Shown: piece after piece, positions 23,651 to 31,366 of the stretch
How positions within the stretch are numbered: position 1 is the stretch's first letter
Layout: every line of letters starts with the position of its first letter
Assembly (NCBI GenBank): GCA_003497625.1
Contig: DNNO01000042.1
Location: 1-45,743, forward strand
Length of the DNA stretch: 45,743 nt
Source of the DNA: Flavobacterium sp.
Lineage (GTDB): Bacteria; Bacteroidota; Bacteroidia; Flavobacteriales; Flavobacteriaceae
Direction of reading: 5' to 3'
Notes under the pieces: generated by a model
What the model saw: only the letters and a program-made list of their open reading frames with translations
Told to the model about the DNA's origin: nothing
Databases searched by the model: none
Position numbers and translations under genes: made by a program

Positions 23651-24403
23651 TTATCCAATCCACTCTTTAAAATCACCAACTCGTTCTCTGGCGACAATAA
23701 CCTCATCATCTTTGTAAGTAGGAAGAAGAATTTTTAATCTTGAATTAGAATACACCTGAATTTCTTTAACGGCTTTCAACGGAACAATGAATTTTCGGCT
23801 TATGCGATAAAAATCTTTTGGATTGATTTCGGTTTCTACAACTTCTAAAGTGGAATCGATTAAATAATCTCGATTGTCTAAGGTGTGAATGTATGTTCCT
23901 TTGTTTTCGCTGTAAAAACATTCTACTTCATCAATTGAAATAACTTTTAATTGCTGACCAATTTTCACCGAAAATCGCTTTTTATATTCTTTTTCCACAG
24001 GATTAACTAACATGCGCTTAATCGCTTCAAAATCCAATGAAAAGTTTTGTGATTGGGTTCTCGCTTTGAATTTATTCACAGCTACTTCCAAATCTTCTTC
24101 ATCAATTGGTTTTAGTAAATAATCAATACTATTTAATTTGAAAGCTCGTAACGCATATTCATCATAAGCCGTAGTAAAAATTACAGCGCTTTTAATATCG
24201 ATTTGCTCAAATATCTCAAACGACAAACCATCAGACAATTGAATGTCCAAAAAAATCAAGTCGGGATGTTTATTGTTTTGGAACCAAGTAATCGATTCTT
24301 CCACAGAATGCAACATAGTATTCACTTGCAAACCTAATTTTTCTACTTTGCGCTGCAACAATCGTGCTGCTGGTTTCTCGTCTTCAATGATAATAATGTT
24401 CAT
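23651..24403 (-). CDS. LytTR-family response regulator
   Basis: A 250-residue two-component response regulator. The receiver domain starts MNIIIIEDEKPAARLL (acidic pair 7-8), with the phosphoacceptor Asp53 in DLIFLDIQL, the Thr/Ser switch VIFTTAYDEYAL and the Lys in YLLKPID. The C-terminal LytTR DNA-binding domain (about 145-250) shows FSVKIGQQLKVISIDEVECFYSENKGTYIHT, YLIDSTLEVVE, FYRISRKFIVPL and the LPTYKDDEVIVARERVGDFKEWI end. The frame extends upstream to 24499 but those codons belong to the overlapping 2TM gene; ATG 24403 lies one base after its stop. It is the last gene of a five-gene operon with a LytS-type kinase. LytTR proteins bind pairs of 9-base direct repeats, and two such sites occur upstream in this locus. 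Confidence 0.95.
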   Translation of the reverse strand: MNIIIIEDEKPAARLLQRKVEKLGLQVNTMLHSVEESITWFQNNKHPDLIFLDIQLSDGLSFEIFEQIDIKSAVIFTTAYDEYALRAFKLNSIDYLLKPIDEEDLEVAVNKFKARTQSQNFSLDFEAIKRMLVNPVEKEYKKRFSVKIGQQLKVISIDEVECFYSENKGTYIHTLDNRDYLIDSTLEVVETEINPKDFYRISRKFIVPLKAVKEIQVYSNSRLKILLPTYKDDEVIVARERVGDFKEWIG

Positions 24404-24404
24404 A

Positions 24405-24719
24405 CTAATTCCACTGATTTTGATTGTTTTTTTCTTTCTCCATGAATTCTTTAATCTTACGCTCTTCCCAGTTTTGTCCCATAATCCAATTAGGTACAAA
24501 AACAGAAAGTCCGTGCGCTAACAAACCAATTCCCCAGAAAAATGCCGTCATAAAATTCTTAAACTGAAAATAAGTTTCGCCTGGATCTAAATTCTTAACA
24601 TTAAGAAAAACGATCATTATGTTAACAAAAACATATACAATAGCATGTGTGTAAAAGCCTTTAATTTTTTTAACTCGTTTTAAAGCTTCTTGATATTTGA
24701 TTTCGTCTTGTGTGTTCAT
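24405..24719 (-). CDS. 2TM-domain protein
   Basis: A 104-residue membrane protein consisting of one 2TM domain. It has an N-terminal amphipathic, charged helix (KYQEALKRVKKIKGFYTHAI), a first membrane helix (VYVFVNIMIVFLNV), a short loop, a second helix (AFFWGIGLLAHGLSVFV), and a C-terminal GQNWEERKIKEFMEKE helix. The function of this domain is unknown. It is the third and most divergent 2TM unit in the operon, following the one at 24749-25048 and the one fused to the kinase. It lies one base upstream of the response regulator start, so translation of the two is probably coupled. A role in sensing or in modulating the kinase is inferred only from linkage. Confidence 0.85.
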   Translation of the reverse strand: MNTQDEIKYQEALKRVKKIKGFYTHAIVYVFVNIMIVFLNVKNLDPGETYFQFKNFMTAFFWGIGLLAHGLSVFVPNWIMGQNWEERKIKEFMEKEKNNQNQWN

Positions 24720-24748
24720 GATTTCTATTTTTTAATTGGAAATTAAAA

Positions 24749-25048
24749 TTATTCCCATTTTGTATTTTTTTCTTTTTCCATTATTTCCTTGATCTTTTTA
24801 TCATCCCAATCTTTTCCAAAAAACGGAATAATATTAAAAACGCCAACAGCATGAAAAAATAAACCGGTTCCCCAACCTAACATAGGCCAATAAAACCAAA
24901 TGTGTTTAGGCGAAAAATACAAGTTAATGAAAATCAAAACCGGAATTACAACTACATAACTTGCTAAATGACCGTAAAATCCTTTTAACTCTTTTACTCT
25001 TTCTTTTGCTTTGTTGTATTTTTCTATATCAAATTGATTTGCTTCCAT
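24749..25048 (-). CDS. 2TM-domain protein
   Basis: A 99-residue two-helix membrane protein closely similar to the C-terminal domain of the upstream kinase. Shared blocks are KxRVxxLKGFYGxL, VIPVLIFINL, PMLGWGTGLFFHA and FGKDWDDKKIKEIMEKE. The charged flanking helices should lie in the cytoplasm, with both ends on the same side. It starts two bases after the kinase stop, which argues for tight co-translation, and is followed 29 bases later by the other 2TM gene. Function unknown; its repetition next to a LytS-type kinase suggests that it may assemble with the kinase's own 2TM domain. Confidence 0.87.
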   Translation of the reverse strand: MEANQFDIEKYNKAKERVKELKGFYGHLASYVVVIPVLIFINLYFSPKHIWFYWPMLGWGTGLFFHAVGVFNIIPFFGKDWDDKKIKEIMEKEKNTKWE

Positions 25049-25050
25049 GA

Positions 25051-26391
25051 TTATTTCCAGTTTTTAGAATTATCGTCTTTATTCATCAATTCGTTTATTT
25101 TACGCTCTTCCCACGACTTTCCGTAACCAAAAGTTTCTAAAGCGTGAAAGGTTAATCCCATTCCCCAACCTAACATTGGGAACCAAAACCATTGAAAATT
25201 ATTTGAAGATTGTAAATTAATAATTATCAAAACCGGAATTACAATGCAATACGAAATTAAATTGCCATAAAATCCTTTTAATTGTTCTACTTTGTCTTTT
25301 GCTCGTTGATAAGCTAAGTTTTCGTTGTATATATTTTGTGTTTCCATGATGGTAATTTGTTTGGTTAAAATAGGTAGAAAAATCTTGAATTCTTGCTCGT
25401 TTTCTTCTACCAAAACTGTTCTTTTTGTTAATATGGCGTATCGATTAACGATATTTTGCAATCCAACGCCTTTTCGATCTGATAATACTTCTTTCTTTTG
25501 CAAATTATTTGTTACGACCAACTGATTATTTTCGATAGTAATTTTTACGTGAAGCGGTTTTGCTTCGCTGACTACATTGTGTTTGATGCAGTTTTCTAAT
25601 AATAATTGCAATGATAATGGAACTACTTTTGCTTCTTCGTTATCAAAACCTTCTGGAATTTCAAATGTAATGCTGTTTTCAAAGCGCATTTTCAGTAAAT
25701 TCATATACGTTTTGGCAAACTTTAATTCTTCAGCTACCGAAACCAATTCTTTGTCTTTTTGCTCCAAAACATAGCGATATACTTTAGAAAGCGAAGTCGT
25801 AAATTTTTGAGCACTTTCTGGATTTTCTTCAATTAACGAACTCAATACATTCAAACTATTAAACAGAAAATGCGGATCGATTTGATTTTTTAAACTTTCA
25901 AACTGTGCCGAAGCCGTTCCTGCAATGATTTTTTGCTCTTTAACTTTATTTTCTTGATAGGCTTTGTAAAAATAAATTGCGTGAATAGCTAAGGTTACAA
26001 CAAACGTAATTACGACTGAAACAATGTAATTAGAAGGTTTTTCATTTGCTAAAAACTGTTGAATTGTTTTCCCTTCTATTACTACATCTTCTACAATTCG
26101 AAGTAAAAAAATTACAATTACTGATACAATAAACGAAAGAGCAAATCCTTGAACAATTCTATTTCTAGAAAATCTGTCGGTTTGATAAACATCATCTAGT
26201 TTTACAAAAATGATGGCATTGGCATAATAAAGCGTGTATCCATAAAGCGTTGTGTAGAAAAATTGCCAAGCTAATCCTTCGTTAAATCCAACCGAACCTC
26301 CAGATAGTAATCTTATGATAATTAAAACCACAAATACAATTAGTATTATAAAGGTAGCTCTTGGAAACTGTTTTATTAATTTATCAATCAT
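25051..26391 (-). CDS. LytS-type sensor histidine kinase fused to a 2TM domain
   Basis: A 446-residue inner-membrane protein. Residues 12-145 hold four membrane helices (FIILIVFVVLIIIRLL; EGLAWQFFYTTLYGYTLYY; a helix near 80-100; IVSVVITFVVTLAIHAIYFY). Residues 160-343 are a LytS/YehU-type kinase with the phosphoacceptor His174 in IDPHFLFNSLN, the N-box LLLENCIKHN and the G-box KGVGLQNIV. The usual end of the kinase, FKIFLPIL, is followed directly by a complete 2TM domain (349-446: METQNIYNEN..., LKGFYGNLIS, VIPVLIIINL, PMLGWGMGL). An ATG sits exactly at codon 349 (25347), so the 2TM part may also be made separately. It lies eight bases after the exported TPR-like gene and two before a stand-alone 2TM gene. 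It should phosphorylate the LytTR regulator at 23651. Confidence 0.93.
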   Translation of the reverse strand: MIDKLIKQFPRATFIILIVFVVLIIIRLLSGGSVGFNEGLAWQFFYTTLYGYTLYYANAIIFVKLDDVYQTDRFSRNRIVQGFALSFIVSVIVIFLLRIVEDVVIEGKTIQQFLANEKPSNYIVSVVITFVVTLAIHAIYFYKAYQENKVKEQKIIAGTASAQFESLKNQIDPHFLFNSLNVLSSLIEENPESAQKFTTSLSKVYRYVLEQKDKELVSVAEELKFAKTYMNLLKMRFENSITFEIPEGFDNEEAKVVPLSLQLLLENCIKHNVVSEAKPLHVKITIENNQLVVTNNLQKKEVLSDRKGVGLQNIVNRYAILTKRTVLVEENEQEFKIFLPILTKQITIMETQNIYNENLAYQRAKDKVEQLKGFYGNLISYCIVIPVLIIINLQSSNNFQWFWFPMLGWGMGLTFHALETFGYGKSWEERKINELMNKDDNSKNWK

Positions 26392-26399
26392 AATTGATT

Positions 26400-27020
26400 T
26401 TATTTACATTTTTTTAATTCTGCCTGTGCTCTATCTAATCCCCAACTTGGATGAAAAGCGGTTTCAGGTTTAAAAGTAGCAAAAAGTTCGATTGCTTTTT
26501 CAATTTGGGCACACATTGGTTTCGTATCTTGTCCGAAATATTGTGCCATCCCAATTTCAAAAGAAGCTTTTTGAAACACAACTCTCGGGTTTTCAGGAGC
26601 TATTTTGTAAGCCTTATTCAAAATATACATTACATCACCCGATAATTTTTGTCCGTTTGTCATTGGATCATAAACAATCCAAGCGGTGTGAATCATAGCT
26701 TGCATTACTAAAACTTCCGGATTATCTTGTGCTAACTCGTTACAAACGTCTTGTGCTTTTTGAGCTACTGTTAATAAAGATTCCATTTTTGCTTTGTCTT
26801 TCTCTCCAAAAGCTTGGGTTGTATTGATAAAAGCAATGTAATAATTTGGTAACCAATTTGTTTTTTCAACCGAGGCAATTCGTTCTAATTGCGCAACCGC
26901 TTCTGATGGTTTTCCTTCTTTCCAAGTTTGTAATGCTTTACCCATTCCTTGTTCAAACTGTCCTTGAGCACTTACTACTGAAGCTACAAATAATGCGATG
27001 ATAGTGATAATTTTTGTCAT
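26400..27020 (-). CDS. Exported helical (TPR-like) protein, unknown function
   Basis: A 206-residue protein with a signal peptide (MTKIITIIALFVASVVSAQ) and then an alpha-helical body that looks like degenerate TPR repeats: GKALQTWKEGKPSEAVAQLER, NWLPNYYIAFINTTQAF, NPEVLVMQAMIHTAWIV, MYILNKAYKIAPENPRVVFQKASFEI. It has two Cys late in the chain (MCAQIEKA, KKCK). No enzyme motif is visible. It is the first gene of the operon that encodes the LytS-type kinase, two 2TM proteins and the LytTR regulator, so it could be the periplasmic part of the sensory system; that is inference from position. A LytTR-like site and a promoter lie upstream. Confidence 0.75.
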   Translation of the reverse strand: MTKIITIIALFVASVVSAQGQFEQGMGKALQTWKEGKPSEAVAQLERIASVEKTNWLPNYYIAFINTTQAFGEKDKAKMESLLTVAQKAQDVCNELAQDNPEVLVMQAMIHTAWIVYDPMTNGQKLSGDVMYILNKAYKIAPENPRVVFQKASFEIGMAQYFGQDTKPMCAQIEKAIELFATFKPETAFHPSWGLDRAQAELKKCK

Positions 27021-27071
27021 AATTTCTATTGTTTAATTGTTGAACTTTTTAATTGTTTTATTTTGATGATT

Positions 27072-27102
27072 CAAATTTCCGTCAGATTTTATTCTTTTAA
27101 AA
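27072..27102 (-). promoter_or_regulatory. Candidate promoter of the kinase/regulator operon
   Basis: On the minus strand TTTT (27102-27099), 19 bases, then GAAATTTG (27079-27072), one mismatch from TAnnTTTG. The LytTR-like site ends 34 bases upstream of the -7 box, the same distance as at the TonB receptor gene. A weak -33 next to an activator site fits positive control. Confidence 0.5.
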
Positions 27103-27112
27103 CTTATACTTA

Positions 27113-27142
27113 CTGAACTGTTGATTTTTAATGATGAATTGT
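27113..27142 (-). promoter_or_regulatory. LytTR-type binding site upstream of the kinase/regulator operon
   Basis: Minus strand: ACAATTCAT (27142-27134), 12 bases, ACAGTTCAG (27121-27113). Two 9-base direct repeats one helical turn plus apart fit the known layout of LytTR sites (as for AgrA, ACAGTTAAG-type repeats separated by 12). It lies upstream of the operon whose last gene encodes a LytTR protein. Confidence 0.7.
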
Positions 27143-27202
27143 ATATTTTAAGGTTAGGGTTTTGGGCTAAGGCTAAATGAAATACTTTTTAATTTTTACT
27201 TT

Positions 27203-29341
27203 TTACAAATTATCCAAATTATTTGTCTTCTTATTATCGCTAATAGTCCAAAAGAAACCTACAAAAATGAATCGATCGGCTGCTTGTGTAATAGCTTGAC
27301 GCTGAAATTGTCCTGACATATTTGGCGTATTCGCATATTGATAACCAAATACATTTTCGGTTCCTAAAACATTGGTTACGGAGAAAAACAATATTTTTTG
27401 TTGCGATAATAAATAAGCCCAACTCAAGCTTAAATTGTTGAATGATTTTGTTTTTTCGGACATAAATTCAGTAACATTTGGGTTATCATAAGGTCTACCT
27501 GAATTGTATGAATACGTTGCACTAATTTGAGATTTCCATTTACTTACAAAATACTTAGTAACCAATGAAAAATTATGATTCGCAACAAACGAAGGCGTAA
27601 CTTGAGTTTCATAATTTCTAAAATCGCGTTCCGAATCAATAAACGAATACGAAATCCAGTAATCTAAATTCTTGATGGTTTTACTGTCTCTCCAAAACAA
27701 ATCCAAACCTTTTGCATAACCAAAACCTTCATTATTGTAATTACTGTCAAAGTTGGCTTGCGCTCCATCGTATTTTACTAAGTTTTTGTAATCCTTAAAA
27801 TACGCTTCCGCACGAAACATTCTTCCTTGTTTATTGTACATATAATTCAAAATGTAATGCGAAGTTGTTTCATAATCTAAATTAGTATTGAACTTCAAAT
27901 AATCTTGTTTTGCGGTTTGATTGAAATTGCCATAAGCCATTGAAAACTGACTATTTTCAGCTACTTTGTAAGCAAAAGAAACTCTCGGCTCCACTGTAAA
28001 CTCATCAACGATAGAAGCATTTGAAGAACGTAATCCCACATTAAAAGCTACTTTTCTCGACAATAAAACTTCAGCTTCAGAGAAAAATGCAATTGAATTA
28101 TTTTGATAACCATAACCAAAAACATTAAAATTTTCATCAAAATTAGTATGAAACAAATCGGCACCAATACTCATTTTGAATCGGTTTGAGAATGAGTTTC
28201 TTAGTTTGAATTTGGTATGCAATGTTCGTTCGTTATTCGCAACTTTATCCGCTGAAATTCCGATTTTATTTTGTGCATAACCATAACTAAATCCGGTTTG
28301 AAGCTGTAAATTATCATTCAAGTAACCTTTATATGAAGTATTGAAATAGAAGTTATTGTTCTGTAAATCAAAGCGAATTTTTTCATCAAAATTTACATCT
28401 TTCTGATTCAAATCGAAGGTAGAATAATCGAAAGCTCCGTAGACTTTTAAAATTCCGCTTTTAAATTTATATCGAAAAACACTTTCTCCAGCTAAAGTTT
28501 CATAAGGTTTATTCCAATCTAAATTCTGCGGAACAACCAATTGATACGGTGCCAAATTGATGTAACTAGTATTAAATGTAAACGAACTTTTCTCCCATTT
28601 TTTTGTTTTTCCTAATCCAACTCCAACCGTCATAATTGAAATATCCGTTTGATTTTGAGTTGGTTCATCAATTGTATTTAGCAACAAAACACTGGATAAA
28701 GCATCACCAAATTCTGCACTATAACCACCAGTAGAAAATGTGATTCCACTAAACAAAAAAGGTGAAAATCTACCTCTTGTTGGCACATTATTGGCACTTG
28801 CTCCATACGGTTGCCCAACGCGAATTCCGTCTACATACGTTTGGGTTTCGTCTGCTTCACCACCGCGAACAAACAATCTTCCATTTTCTCCAACCGTTTG
28901 TGTTCCTGGTAAAGTTTCTAAAGCCGAAATAATATTTCCAGCCGAACCAGCTGTTGTTACAATATCTAATGGTTTTAATGCCGTTGCTTTACTGTTGTCG
29001 CCCGCTTTGAAAGTCCCGGCAGTAACTTCAACAGCATTTAAAGTATTAAGACTTTCTTTAATCGTAAAGACTTTTAATTGAAACGTTTCAACCACAAAAT
29101 CATGAATTATCGTTTCATACGACAGAAAACTAATTTGTAATTTCTGATTTCCTGAAGCCGTTGTTGTGAAACTAAAATTTCCCTTTTCGTCCGAAGTAGT
29201 TCCATCATAAGTACCAATCACAAAAACATTGGCGCCCGAAAATGGCATTCCCTGTTCGTCAATAATTTGTCCTTTGATTTCGGTTTGCCCAAAGGAAATT
29301 AGTGAAGTTAATACGATTAGAAAAATTAGAATTGTTTTCAT
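27203..29341 (-). CDS. TonB-dependent outer-membrane receptor
   Basis: A 712-residue outer-membrane transporter. A signal peptide (MKTILIFLIVLTSLISFGQ) is followed by a carboxypeptidase-regulatory-like domain (IKGQIIDEQGMPFSGANVFV...GTTSDEKGNFSF, about 22-100). A plug domain follows (TTAGSAGNIISALETLPGTQ, ENGRLFVRGGEADETQTYVDG, about 125-220), and then a beta-barrel ending in an aromatic residue-rich strand (RFIFVGFFWTISDN). Such proteins import large or scarce nutrients using the TonB/ExbBD motor. No SusD-like partner is next to it, so it is not a standard glycan-utilisation pair; the ligand is unknown. The gene precedes the kinase/regulator operon on the same strand (182-base gap) and has a LytTR-like site of identical layout upstream, suggesting control by that system. 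Start ATG 29341. Confidence 0.93.
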   Translation of the reverse strand: MKTILIFLIVLTSLISFGQTEIKGQIIDEQGMPFSGANVFVIGTYDGTTSDEKGNFSFTTTASGNQKLQISFLSYETIIHDFVVETFQLKVFTIKESLNTLNAVEVTAGTFKAGDNSKATALKPLDIVTTAGSAGNIISALETLPGTQTVGENGRLFVRGGEADETQTYVDGIRVGQPYGASANNVPTRGRFSPFLFSGITFSTGGYSAEFGDALSSVLLLNTIDEPTQNQTDISIMTVGVGLGKTKKWEKSSFTFNTSYINLAPYQLVVPQNLDWNKPYETLAGESVFRYKFKSGILKVYGAFDYSTFDLNQKDVNFDEKIRFDLQNNNFYFNTSYKGYLNDNLQLQTGFSYGYAQNKIGISADKVANNERTLHTKFKLRNSFSNRFKMSIGADLFHTNFDENFNVFGYGYQNNSIAFFSEAEVLLSRKVAFNVGLRSSNASIVDEFTVEPRVSFAYKVAENSQFSMAYGNFNQTAKQDYLKFNTNLDYETTSHYILNYMYNKQGRMFRAEAYFKDYKNLVKYDGAQANFDSNYNNEGFGYAKGLDLFWRDSKTIKNLDYWISYSFIDSERDFRNYETQVTPSFVANHNFSLVTKYFVSKWKSQISATYSYNSGRPYDNPNVTEFMSEKTKSFNNLSLSWAYLLSQQKILFFSVTNVLGTENVFGYQYANTPNMSGQFQRQAITQAADRFIFVGFFWTISDNKKTNNLDNL

Positions 29342-29361
29342 TTTATTTGATTTTGATGAAG

Positions 29362-29392
29362 CAAAGTTGCAACTGAAAAATCACGTTTAAAA
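29362..29392 (-). promoter_or_regulatory. Candidate promoter of the TonB receptor gene
   Basis: On the minus strand TTTT (29392-29389), 19 bases, CAACTTTG (29369-29362), one mismatch from TAnnTTTG, 20 bases before the ATG. Its distance to the LytTR-like site (34 bases) is the same as in the operon promoter. Confidence 0.5.
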
Positions 29393-29402
29393 TTGAAAGT
29401 AA

Positions 29403-29432
29403 CCCAACTGTCATTTTTTGAGGATGAATTGT
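29403..29432 (-). promoter_or_regulatory. LytTR-type binding site between the TonB receptor and glsA
   Basis: Minus strand: ACAATTCAT (29432-29424), 12 bases, ACAGTTGGG (29411-29403). The distal repeat is identical to that at 27134-27142 and the proximal repeat shares its first six bases with the other site. The distal repeat covers the -33 TTG of the divergent glsA promoter. Confidence 0.7.
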
Positions 29433-29458
29433 ATCTTTCCCGATTTTAATTACTTTTA
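29429..29458 (+). promoter_or_regulatory. Promoter of glsA
   Basis: TTG at 29429-29431, exactly 19 bases, then TACTTTTA at 29451-29458, 14 bases before the ATG at 29473. The TTG lies within the LytTR-like repeat. Confidence 0.55.
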
Positions 29459-29472
29459 CCAAAATTAGATTT

Positions 29473-30387
29473 ATGGCATTTCAAGATATTTTAGACGGAA
29501 TTTATAACGAAGTCATCCAAATTGAAAACACCGGAAAAGTAGCCGATTACATTCCAGAATTAGCGAAAGTTGATGCGAATAAATACGGAATTGCATTGGT
29601 TGATAAACATCAAAACGTGTTTACAAAAGGAGATGCTTTGGAAAATTTTTCGATTCAAAGTATTTCGAAAGTTATTACAACTTCGCTTATTTTTTCTAAA
29701 ATTGGAAACGATTTATGGGAACGCGTAGGTTATGAACCTTCGGGAAATTCGTTTAATTCGTTGGTGCAATTAGAAAACGAAAATGGTATTCCAAGAAATC
29801 CGTTTATCAATGCTGGAGCTTTAGTTATTGCCGATTTAATGTTAGAACATTTTGAAAATCCAAAAGCATTTCTTCTTGATTTCGTAAGAGAACTAACTGA
29901 GAATCCAAACATCAATTACAACGAAAATGTAGCACAATCTGAAAAAGCATTTGGTTACCGAAATGCCGCTTTGGTAAACTTTATCAAATCCTTTGGTAAC
30001 ATCAAAAACGAACCAGAAGCCGTTTTAGACTTCTATTATCATCAATGTTCAATTGAAATGAGTTGCATTGATTTAGCGAAATGTTTTCAAGTTTTCGCTA
30101 ATAATGGCGTAATTCCTAAAAGCGATAAAAAATTCCTTTCATCAAGTAAATGCAAACGCATGAATGCCTTAATGCAAATGTGCGGTTTTTACGACCAAGC
30201 TGGCGAATTTACGTTTAAAGTTGGGCTTCCAGGTAAAAGTGGTGTTGGTGGTGGCGTGGTTGCGGTTTTTCCAAATCATTACACGGTAGCCGTTTGGAGT
30301 CCGAAATTAAACAAAAAAGGAAATTCGTTTTATGGATTAGAAACTTTAGAACGATTAACGACTGAAACCTCATTATCCATTTTTTAA
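29473..30387 (+). CDS. glsA: Glutaminase
   Basis: A 304-residue serine-dependent beta-lactamase-fold glutaminase that converts glutamine to glutamate and ammonia in the cytoplasm. The catalytic S-x-x-K lies in FSIQSISKVITTSL, with the conserved GYEPSGNSFNS, IPRNPFINAGALV, the KAFGYRNAALV segment, and LPGKSGVGGGVVAVFP near the C-terminus, all typical of the GlsA/YneH family and of normal length. Start ATG 29473 follows a good promoter. It is divergent from the TonB receptor gene, and the intergenic LytTR-like site overlaps its -33 element, so glutaminase may be controlled in opposition to, or together with, the receptor. A TPR gene follows by 10 bases. Confidence 0.95.
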   Translation: MAFQDILDGIYNEVIQIENTGKVADYIPELAKVDANKYGIALVDKHQNVFTKGDALENFSIQSISKVITTSLIFSKIGNDLWERVGYEPSGNSFNSLVQLENENGIPRNPFINAGALVIADLMLEHFENPKAFLLDFVRELTENPNINYNENVAQSEKAFGYRNAALVNFIKSFGNIKNEPEAVLDFYYHQCSIEMSCIDLAKCFQVFANNGVIPKSDKKFLSSSKCKRMNALMQMCGFYDQAGEFTFKVGLPGKSGVGGGVVAVFPNHYTVAVWSPKLNKKGNSFYGLETLERLTTETSLSIF

Positions 30388-30397
30388 ACGTATTAAA

Positions 30398-31285
30398 ATG
30401 AAAAAAATAGTAACATTACTTTTAATTTGCCCTTTAATTCTTTTTGGACAAGATTTCAAAAAAGAATTTACATCAAAATTCAGTGAAAACGAATACAACT
30501 CAACTGAAATCGAAAATATTCTTGAAAACTGGAAAAAATCATCAAAAAATGATGTTGAATATTATATTTCAGCATTCAATTTCTATTTTAAAGAATCTCA
30601 AGAAGTGGTTTTACAATTAACTCCAGATGAACCTCAAGTTGATAAAGAAGCATTGATAATAAGTGATTCATTAGGTAATGAAATGGGATATATAAATTCA
30701 CAAGTTAGTACAAATGATTCTTTATTTAATATTTCACAAAGTAAAATTGAAGAGGCAATAAAACTTTTTCCAAACAGATTGGATTTACGATTTGGAAAAA
30801 TACATACATTAGGAGAAGTTCAAAAATTAGAAGAATTTACAATTGAAATACTCAGAACAATAGAATATTCAAAAAAAATAAAGCATAAATGGTTATGGTC
30901 TAACGATAAAATCATTGAAAACCCAGAGGATTTTTTTATTGATTCGATGCAAAGTTATCAAAATACCTTATTTCAATTGGAAGAGGATGAAAACTTAAAA
31001 AGAGTTGCAAAAAAAATGTACGATATATTCCCAAATGATTTATTTGTAATATCAAGTTACGGAGTTACCTTTTTAATTGAAGGAAAAAACAAAGAAGCAT
31101 TAGAACTTTATCTTAAAGCAGAAAAAATAAATCCAAATGATACTATAGTATTAAATAATATTGGATTAATCTATGAGCGATTATCTGATAAAAAAAATGC
31201 ATTAAAATATTATCAAAAGATAACAGAAGTTGGTGATGAAAAAGCAAAAGCATTAGCTGAAAAAAAAATTAACCAACTAAAATAA
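30398..31285 (+). CDS. Exported TPR-repeat protein
   Basis: A 295-residue protein with a signal peptide (MKKIVTLLLICPLILFGQ). The first two thirds are helical without a clear family (including SKIEEAIKLFPNRLDLRFGKIH). The C-terminal third contains two good tetratricopeptide repeats: YGVTFLIEGKNKEALELYLKAEKINPND and NIGLIYERLSDKKNALKYYQKI. TPRs mediate protein-protein contacts; no enzymatic residues are visible. It begins 10 bases after glsA and is probably in the same operon, but a role in glutamine use is not evident. Its AT content and lysine richness are higher than those of its neighbours. Confidence 0.78.
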   Translation: MKKIVTLLLICPLILFGQDFKKEFTSKFSENEYNSTEIENILENWKKSSKNDVEYYISAFNFYFKESQEVVLQLTPDEPQVDKEALIISDSLGNEMGYINSQVSTNDSLFNISQSKIEEAIKLFPNRLDLRFGKIHTLGEVQKLEEFTIEILRTIEYSKKIKHKWLWSNDKIIENPEDFFIDSMQSYQNTLFQLEEDENLKRVAKKMYDIFPNDLFVISSYGVTFLIEGKNKEALELYLKAEKINPNDTIVLNNIGLIYERLSDKKNALKYYQKITEVGDEKAKALAEKKINQLK

Positions 31286-31335
31286 AATCTTATCAACAAT
31301 TCGCAAAAGCAAAAAAGTTTCTCGTAAATAATAAT

Positions 31336-31343
31336 TACTTTTG
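31336..31343 (+). promoter_or_regulatory. Putative -7 box for the PRiA4_ORF3-like gene
   Basis: TACTTTTG matches TAnnTTTG and lies 23 bases before the ATG at 31367. No TTG is found 19 bases upstream. Confidence 0.5.
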
Positions 31344-31366
31344 CAGTTCTTAAAATTTCAACGATT

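Noticed and set aside
24404..24499. N-terminal extension of the LytTR regulator
   Set aside because: The open frame continues upstream but overlaps the 2TM gene, encodes a Lys-rich stretch unlike a receiver domain, and ATG 24403 gives the standard receiver start.
27203..29341. SusC-type glycan transporter (polysaccharide utilisation locus)
   Set aside because: The protein is shorter than typical SusC proteins, and there is no SusD-like gene, glycoside hydrolase or sulfatase operon next to it.
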